From Pyricularia pennisetigena (taxonomy: Eukaryota; Ascomycota; Sordariomycetes; Magnaporthales; Pyriculariaceae): a DNA stretch of 64,000 nt. The stretch is taken from positions 2,144,408 to 2,208,407 of the forward strand of contig NC_043744.1 in assembly GCF_004337985.1 (NCBI RefSeq), given 5' to 3'. The notes under the pieces were generated by a model. It saw nothing but the letters and a program-made list of their open reading frames with translations. It was not told the DNA's origin and did not search any database. The position numbers and the translations under genes were made by a program. Below are positions 57,459-64,000 of the stretch, one piece after another (the first letter of the stretch is position 1; each line of letters starts with the position of its first letter).

Positions 57459-59436
57459 ATGAGGTTCTCTACGAGTCGGCTGGCCCTCGTGGCTAGCGGG
57501 TTGGCTGTGGTTGAAGGTGCTGTGATCCATTCCAGGGCTCTCCCTGGGGTCAAGGTTACTTTCCAGGAGGTAAACAGGTGTCCTCCGTTTATTTTTCTGT
57601 GGTTGGAATATGCTCGCTTAGGATATAGCTAACGGCATCGAACAGACCAAAATCTGCGAGACAACCCCCGGCGTCAAGGGCTACAGTGGCTACGTCACTC
57701 TGCCTGCTACGCTGGACCCTGCCATCCCCTTCGAGAGCAACATGTTCTTCTGGTTCTTTGAGTCACGTCAATCCCCCGCAACAGCACCCACTACCTTGTG
57801 GCTGCAAGGTGGTCCTGGATCGGCCAGTATTGACCAGGCAGTGAGCGGTCACAACGGTCCCTGCTCAGTCAACCCAGACTCCAAAACGACCACGCTCAAC
57901 CCCAACAGCTGGAACTCGGTCTCCAACATGATCTACATTGATAATCCCGTGCAGGTTGGGTTCTCCCACGACGGCGTGCTCAAGCCGGGTGTCTTGGATA
58001 CTCAGACCGGCGACGTCAACCTGGACAACCCGGCCGACCCAACCAACTGGCTCTCTGTCAAGGGAACCTTTCCCAGCGGTGACAAGAACCACATGGTCAA
58101 CACGACCACCACGGCAGCTAAGGCCATTTTCTACGCGATGCAGGCATTCTTCGACCAGTTCCCGCAGTATCGTCGCGACAATATCAACATATGGTCCCAG
58201 AGCTATGGCGGCCACTATGCGCCCGCCATTGCCTCGCTGATCACCCAGGAGCAGGCAAAGCCGGGCAGCGTGCTGCAGACCGCTGGATCATCCGGCTCGC
58301 CCAAGAATGGCAAGAGAGCCACCACGGCCATTGGTGTCAATTCGATTGGTATCATCAACGGCTGGGTCGACCACGTGACGCAGGCTCCCTTCCTCATGAC
58401 CTACAACAACAACAACTCGTACGGGATCAAGTCGTATTCGGATGACACAGCACAGAAGCTTCTGACCCAGTTCAACGCCCCTGGCGGATGCATGGATCTG
58501 TCCAAGCAGTGCCGACAGATCATAGTCGACAAGGACGCTGCCGGACTCGCCACCGACCCCGACGTGGTGAAGAAGTGCAGTGAAGCCACGTCTTCTTGCC
58601 TAGCCATGATCGGCCAGAACGACGCCGCGTCGGGCCGCTACACCTTCGACATGGCCCAGGTGCTGCCCCTCGGCTTCCCCTACCCCTACGAGGTCGGCTG
58701 GCTCAACGATGCCGGTGTCCAGAGCGCTCTGGGCGTCAAGTTGAATTATACCAAATCCAGCAGCGCCGCCGCCGCCTACTTCTTAGGCTCGGGAGATCTA
58801 GTCCGTCCGTACAGCGACGTTGTGGGCCAGCTTCTGGACCAGGGTGTCAAGGTCGCCATGGTCTACGGCGACCGGGACTGGCGCTGCAACTGGGTGTCGG
58901 GCGAGGCAGTCAGCTTGTCAGTCAAGTATGGCGACAGCGCCAAGTTTGCTGCTGCTGGCTACACCGATCTCAAGGTTGGGAACAAGGTTGCCGGAAAGGT
59001 GCGCCAGAATGGTCTTTTTAGCTTCACTCGGGTGTTCAACGCCGGTCATGAGGGTCAGTGTTTTTTCTTATATTTTTGGCCCCNNNNNNNNNNNCTACAA
59101 AGTAACCCTCATTGGGCCTTTTTTGATTGCTTGAAAGAATCTCAGCTAACGCAAAATTCTTATAATTCTACAGTTCCGATCTATAAGCCTGCCGAAGCAC
59201 TCGCCATCTTCACACGCTCCATCATGGGCAAGGACGTTGCCACAGGACAGTCCGATGCTGCAAAGTTCACGTCGTCTGGCCCATCTTCGGTCTTTGACGT
59301 CAAGGTGAAGGCCGATCCTCTTCCTGCGCCTCTCTGCTACGTCCTCGAGGTTCCCATCAATCAGCGCTGCACGCCCGACCAGATCAAGGCCCTTGGGGCC
59401 GGCTCGGCTGTTGTCAAGGACTACATCGTCAGCTAA
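57459..59436 (+). CDS. Secreted S10 serine carboxypeptidase (carboxypeptidase S1-like)
   Basis: Exons 57459-57569, 57646-59053 and 59174-59436 join to 593 residues. Residues 1-20 are a signal peptide (LALVASGLAVVEGA). S10 peptidases remove C-terminal residues at acidic pH, in the vacuole or outside the cell. The catalytic triad is present: Ser223 in SQSYGGHYAP, Asp in YGDRDWRCNW, His in FNAGHEVPIYKP (the His is just before the exon 2-3 junction). Family spacing is clear (LWLQGGPGSAS, then NGPCSVN). Three residues that in carboxypeptidase Y bind the substrate carboxylate are changed: Asn in WLNGGPG is Gln91, Glu before NGP is His106, and Glu before the catalytic Ser is Gln222. The last intron contains 11 Ns at 59084-59094. 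Confidence 0.88.
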
Positions 59437-62400
59437 AAGTGCTACAGTGCTAGAAACTTAACGACATACCTTATCCTCTCACTACAGGCGAGACCAGTTC
59501 GCAATCCCTTGGGAAGGGAAACTGCCGTGATCAAGAGCTGCATTGTCGTCTTGAGGCTGACTCAGACAGCCGCATAATTTTTTTGTTATTTCTGGGACTT
59601 TGGTAAATTAGATCTCATAAGAAAAGAAGAAGAAAATGAAAATAAAAACAATTCTTCGTATGCCACTATCATGTCATGTTTGCAATTATCATTAGGTTTG
59701 GAGATGGAGGCAAATCAGAAGAGGAAACAAAAAAGCATGTTTACATTTCACCAAGGCAGCTTTTACTGCAATTACAGGATCTTCCAATGCAATAGTAGTA
59801 CATATGAGATTATGAATTTGACGCACAAGTACCAAGAGTAGGCACAAATAACCGAGGGGGTTGATGTCCTTGAATGATGGCCATAACAATTACACAGAAA
59901 CTCCGATCTAGGTAACGAGAACGAACATGACGTCTTTCCGAGCCTACCCACCTATGCACCACACCAAGCGCACTACAACGAACAGTGAAGGTTTCGGCTG
60001 TCGATCAGCTACGACGGCATATGGACCGCCAAGCCCAAGGTGGGCAGGTATTCTCGCTAGTGACGCTTTGCCGAATTACCCTATTCTCGACTCGCGATGT
60101 CTAGACTTGTAAGACTGGGCACCAACTGAGACTGAATAGTGAGTACATATTGTTTGTCCCCATCTACCGCAAATCCCAATTTGATCTTACTCGGTGCAAG
60201 GAGCCCAGCGTAAATCGTTTTGTATACCGATGTACTACGGCAGACACGGGGCTCGGGGTTTTCAGACCTGACCCAGCTCGAGACCGGAAACACGGAATGA
60301 GCAAATGATTTTTGCCACATCCTTTTACCAATAAACATGTTTTTTTTTTTTTTTAAACATTCATTCCAACTGTCGCCTCCTTTGACCGCCACTGGCCCCG
60401 GTGGCCCCTCCAAGTCTAGGTTCACACTTGGTACGGGAGGACGGGGCTAGGTCTGCGGGTAGTCTCCATTCAAGCTGCTCTCTCGCTTATGTCCGCTAGT
60501 ATCCACTCCGGTCCGGCATGCTGTCGTTGGTTGCTGCAGTTCCACGCAGGCGCATTTAATCGCCGCGGAAGCCACAATAACCAACCACCTCACCGCCAAT
60601 GTATACACACACACTCTCTCTCTATCACACTCTCTCAGTCACTCACACTGTATATATGAAATATTAGCCAACAAATTTGACACACTACCCAAGACCGCAC
60701 CCATACTACCGACGTTACAGCACGGTATCTCCGTAAATGTAATGTCGCGGCACTTGCAAACTTGCAGTTGCCACAACAAGACAGAACCGAGGCTCATGCA
60801 GCATCATGCAGACTCATGCAGGCCACTAGTCTAATGCAGGGGAAGAGCTAGGATAGGCCGTTTGGATTTTCTTTTGTTCTGATAGGTTGGTTTTGTTCTG
60901 GTAAGCTCTCTTACTCGTAATGGTTCTTGTCGTCTGGTTTGTTTTTCTCTCTTGCCGTATGAGTTGGCGCGCTTCATTTTCTTTGTAAACGCATGTCAGC
61001 ATCTCGTCATGACAGGAAAGTTGGGAGCGGTCTGTCAAATTTTTCTCTCTTTAACCTCGACCAACTTGCATGTGCCAGTTAATCGTCACAAGAGCGCGCC
61101 GCCTAGGCAAGCTGAGTGAGCCTTTTCCTCCAGTTTATTGGCACCAGGTGGATCCTCAACCCGCATAGTTCTTAGCTGTCGTCCTACCAAATCACGCTCT
61201 CGGCATTCTGCAGGACGTCTCGGATGTGCTGGTTCGGAGACAATCGGGCATCGGCACTAACTGTTCGCGAGAGTGGATACGGAAAAGCAAAAAGAAGCCT
61301 GCAGCTTATTACTGCATACTTCTAGAACTGTTAGGCTTGACCTAGGTCAAGCGTGCATAGTGCCAAGCAAAGTGAAAAAAAAATAGTCCGTCCACATTAA
61401 TGTAAAACACATTGTGAAAGGCTTGCAAGCAATTGGTGTTGAGTGGTTTACTTTCGTACTATCTCTCGGCGACTTTCACGATAGTACGTAGATTCCCGCC
61501 GTCAGCTCTTCAGCTACCTGCAAAAAGTTGGCGGCTTGACGTTTCAAGGCGCGGTGACCGCTAACGTCCGCACGGGCCCTTCACCTTCAGCTGGCAAGGA
61601 AAAATCCCAGCGACCTGAACCAGCCCAACGACACGTCTAATTTTGATCACTTAGTGATATAACGTTGGGCTGTCTGCTTTCCTAGGGTAGATCTAGCTTG
61701 CACGACTGGGGAAGCAACCCATAAATCAAGAGATATGATGGAGGGTTAAGCTGCAACGAAATAGGAAGGAGGGCTGCATTCCCGATCCCGAAACTCGGCT
61801 GCTTCGCGATATCCCGCCATCTGCACCCACCGATTTGAGACAAACGTGTTGATCAACTAACTAAAAGACCTATAAACTAGATTTGTTATATCAAGGGGTC
61901 CCCTCTTTGGGACAGATCAAGCAACGTGGGCGCACGTACGATGCCGGACGTGCTTCGTCGCAGCACTTGCTTAGTCGCAGGCAGACGCGATGAAGAAATG
62001 GAAGAAAACGGTCCCCACTCTGACCCTCACCGGTGGGTGGTAATTGACAAATACGGAAACGGGTACGGGGCGCCTCATGATCTCGGTGAGGAGTTGGGCT
62101 TGTCGCAAATACAACATGGGTGGTAGCTGGTATGGATATCACCAAAGCAAACAGTGGGGTTCGACTCAGAGAGAAAAGAAGTAAAAAAAGGGAAGGAAAA
62201 AAAAAAAAAAGCCCACTTAGCTCCACGGAAATGAGATGAAGCGCGTTCGTCTTTCATCTGCACGATCGCGACTCAGGGAGCTTCCTTGCCCACATGCCTC
62301 ATCTGCGCTGCAGCGGTCCGCTCTTCGTCCGAACCCAGTGCTGGGCCCGGCCGAGCCCCTCATTATTCCAGACGCAGCAACTTGTCTAGGCTACTGCCCA

Positions 62401-63365
62401 CGCGACATATGACATCGTGGCGTTTTGTGATGGAGGCGGTGAAGTATATCGGGTTTTCAATCGGCAAAGCCCGGTCTGGGGCATGGCTTGAACATTGGTC
62501 TTGTCACATTGATTTTGCCAAGTCTCGCACCTACCCGAGGGTAAAAAGTTCCTTGGGGTGATTTTTGGGCGCGCGCTCGAGACATTAATGGAGGAGGGAA
62601 AAAAAAAAAAAAAGTTGGGCAAGGTATATCCTGGTTGACTTGTGAGCTTTTTAAGCTCAATCAGTCCATCATGCCACCTCCCGGTCCCAATAAACTACTA
62701 CCTAATCCCAAAACGTCCCCTAAGCTCCCGATGTACAGTACAGTACTATGCGGGATGATGGTAAGGAGTATCTATTCCCCATGCGCTGCAGCAGACCCAA
62801 GAGACCAAAGAGGCAACTTTCGGGGAAAATAATAACCTTTCCTGTGCTTCAACATGCAATATACCATACTGTACTATGTGCCCCATATTTTATCTTGTAC
62901 AATGGTACTGCAGTAGTAGTAGTAGCCATGTCTCACAAACATGATTCGAGCGTCAGCCATGTTGCGTCGCTGCGGAGTATAGTACTCGGTATTAGCAATA
63001 CTACGCAGAACAGAGAACAGGTCCCTCTCTGGCCACTCAGAGTTGGGCGCAAATCCCAATAAATCGACTGGGAACCGAATCAACTCAAGCATGTAAGCCG
63101 AATGCGACACTGTACAAAATGGGCCCAAGCCCATACATCCCAGGTTCGATAACAGAATGGATAGATGCATGCACTTTTCGATACGGTCCTGTACATAAAT
63201 TAATCACCCCACCTCTGCGCATAGGTTTGTGCAAATAGCGCGGAACAGACCGATGTTGTGGGGGAACGTACGTGATGCAAGGTACACCAGAAATGGTTCC
63301 CTTGGCTCAATCGGGCAAAAGCCTCAGTTCATCCAATTTGTCGTTTTAGGCGAAAGAAGGGTACC

Positions 63366-63388
63366 TTTTTTTTTTTTTTTTTTTTTTT
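63366..63388. repeat. T23 homopolymer
   Basis: 23 Ts, paired with an A30 run 290 bp downstream (63676-63705). The two could bound a hairpin-forming segment but no other inverted repeat is visible. Confidence 0.8.
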
Positions 63389-63669
63389 CGACCCTCTGTT
63401 TTCTTCTTCCCCCGTCGCTATATGCTTCTTATCGTGGTACCCGACCTACATGTGTACCGTGCCGGACACATAGTACGCCTTACGCTTGCGATCCACAAAA
63501 CCACATACTACGTAACGTGGAAGTCGCCAATGCTAGATTACAGATTGTTCCTGGGAAAAGCCTGTGTCTGAATCTGCAGGCCTGGTCGGATAGGGGACTG
63601 TGCGTACCTGGTATGGCCTTGGGGTCAAATGAAGATGAGCACAATGTATGCTTGACAAGGCACCGAGTG

Positions 63670-63675
<6 letters not shown>

Positions 63676-63705
<30 letters not shown>
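63676..63705. repeat. A30 homopolymer
   Basis: 30 consecutive As in gene-poor DNA; see T23 at 63366. Confidence 0.8.
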
Positions 63706-63711
<6 letters not shown>

Positions 63712-64000
63712 TAGTGGTCAAGTTTGGAAATGTGCCTGGTTTTTAATCAATTATCCTTTTTTCCCTGTTTCCCCCCCCCATCCAAGGGTCAGCTGCACTT
63801 GCAATACTACTTATTTATTGCAACATCTACAGTAAACTGCCTACGGAACCGGTAAACAGTCTAAACCCAGCATGGTAGGCGGCCGGGAATCCCAGTCAAA
63901 CATGGAATATTCGTAGAAATATGACAGGCTTGCAGGCCTCAGTTTTGCTTTCGCCAGTTACCGTCGTAGCAACCGTCAATCCCCCAGGACTGCATATCCC

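Larger units (their letters stand above)
59437..64000. other. Gene-poor right end
   Basis: About 4.6 kb with no recognisable coding gene after the carboxypeptidase 3' flank. Features seen: a T14 run near 60340; a CA/CT dinucleotide-rich stretch at about 60604-60660; four CATGCAG/ATGCAGG copies at about 60795-60840; a T23 run at 63366-63388 and an A30 run at 63676-63705; and AGTAGTAGTAGTAGC at about 62911. The short ORFs lack features, and none has a convincing spliced extension. Confidence 0.5.

Noticed and set aside
61926..62126. 66-residue ORF in the right gene-poor end
   Set aside because: No family features, no spliced extension and no leader; similar ORFs are expected by chance.
63366..63705. 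T23 and A30 runs 290 bp apart as ends of a retroposed element
   Set aside because: No target-site duplication or coding remnant is visible between or outside the runs; homopolymers are common across this assembly.

Overview
The window reads as a gene-dense stretch of nuclear chromosome from a filamentous ascomycete (Pezizomycotina; a Sordariomycete is likely, and Magnaporthales is possible but not proven). The signs are short GT-AG introns of about 60-220 nt, orthologues of core eukaryotic genes with fungal features, monocistronic genes on both strands, and long intergenic spaces rich in homopolymer and pyrimidine tracts. I reconstructed exon structures by eye from reading frame, splice sites and family conservation, and most genes close perfectly in frame. 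Assembly Ns lie at 578-579, 7086-7087, 37741-38079 and 59084-59094.

Layout, left to right. 1-4071: no convincing gene. 4072-5835 (+): four-finger C2H2 protein. 8334-9076 (-) and 9629-12426 (+): a divergent pair, URM1 and ELP2, both acting on the wobble uridine of tRNA. 12764-13195 (-): small membrane protein resembling a serine palmitoyltransferase small subunit. 13959-14652 (+): mitochondrial GGQ release-factor-like protein. 15149-16919 (-): actin, six exons. 19097-19747 (+): Fes1, an Hsp70 nucleotide exchange factor with a clear heat-shock element upstream. 20073-21347 (-): mitochondrial ribosomal protein uL5m. 21877-25190 (+): exocyst Sec8. 25746-26897 (+): tRNase Z-like metallo-hydrolase. 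27871-29658 (+): disordered, alanine-rich LEA-like protein. 31680-32494 (+): secreted protein with a (GKK)n repeat and an acidic tail. 34854-35330 (+): small conserved protein of unknown function.

35871-38419 (-): ALG10 glucosyltransferase, interrupted by an assembly gap. 38875-42697 (+): Tof1/Swi1/Timeless fork-protection protein. 43915-44825 (+): P-loop sulfotransferase-like protein. 45263-50314 (-): tuberin (TSC2), uninterrupted. 51590-54974 (+): exportin-2 (Cse1), six exons. 56131-56604: a Tc1/mariner-type MITE with 50-bp terminal inverted repeats and TA duplications. 57459-59436 (+): secreted S10 serine carboxypeptidase with altered carboxylate-binding residues. 59437-64000: gene-poor.

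Most genes are housekeeping and unrelated in pathway. The exceptions are URM1/ELP2 (tRNA mcm5s2U) and a loose set serving mitochondrial translation (GGQ factor, uL5m). The best candidates for something new are the secreted (GKK)n protein, the carboxypeptidase with a remodelled S1' carboxylate site, the URM1-ELP2 pairing, SIM-like motifs in the Tof1 tail, and the MITE. I found no tRNA, rRNA, CRISPR or prokaryote-type element.
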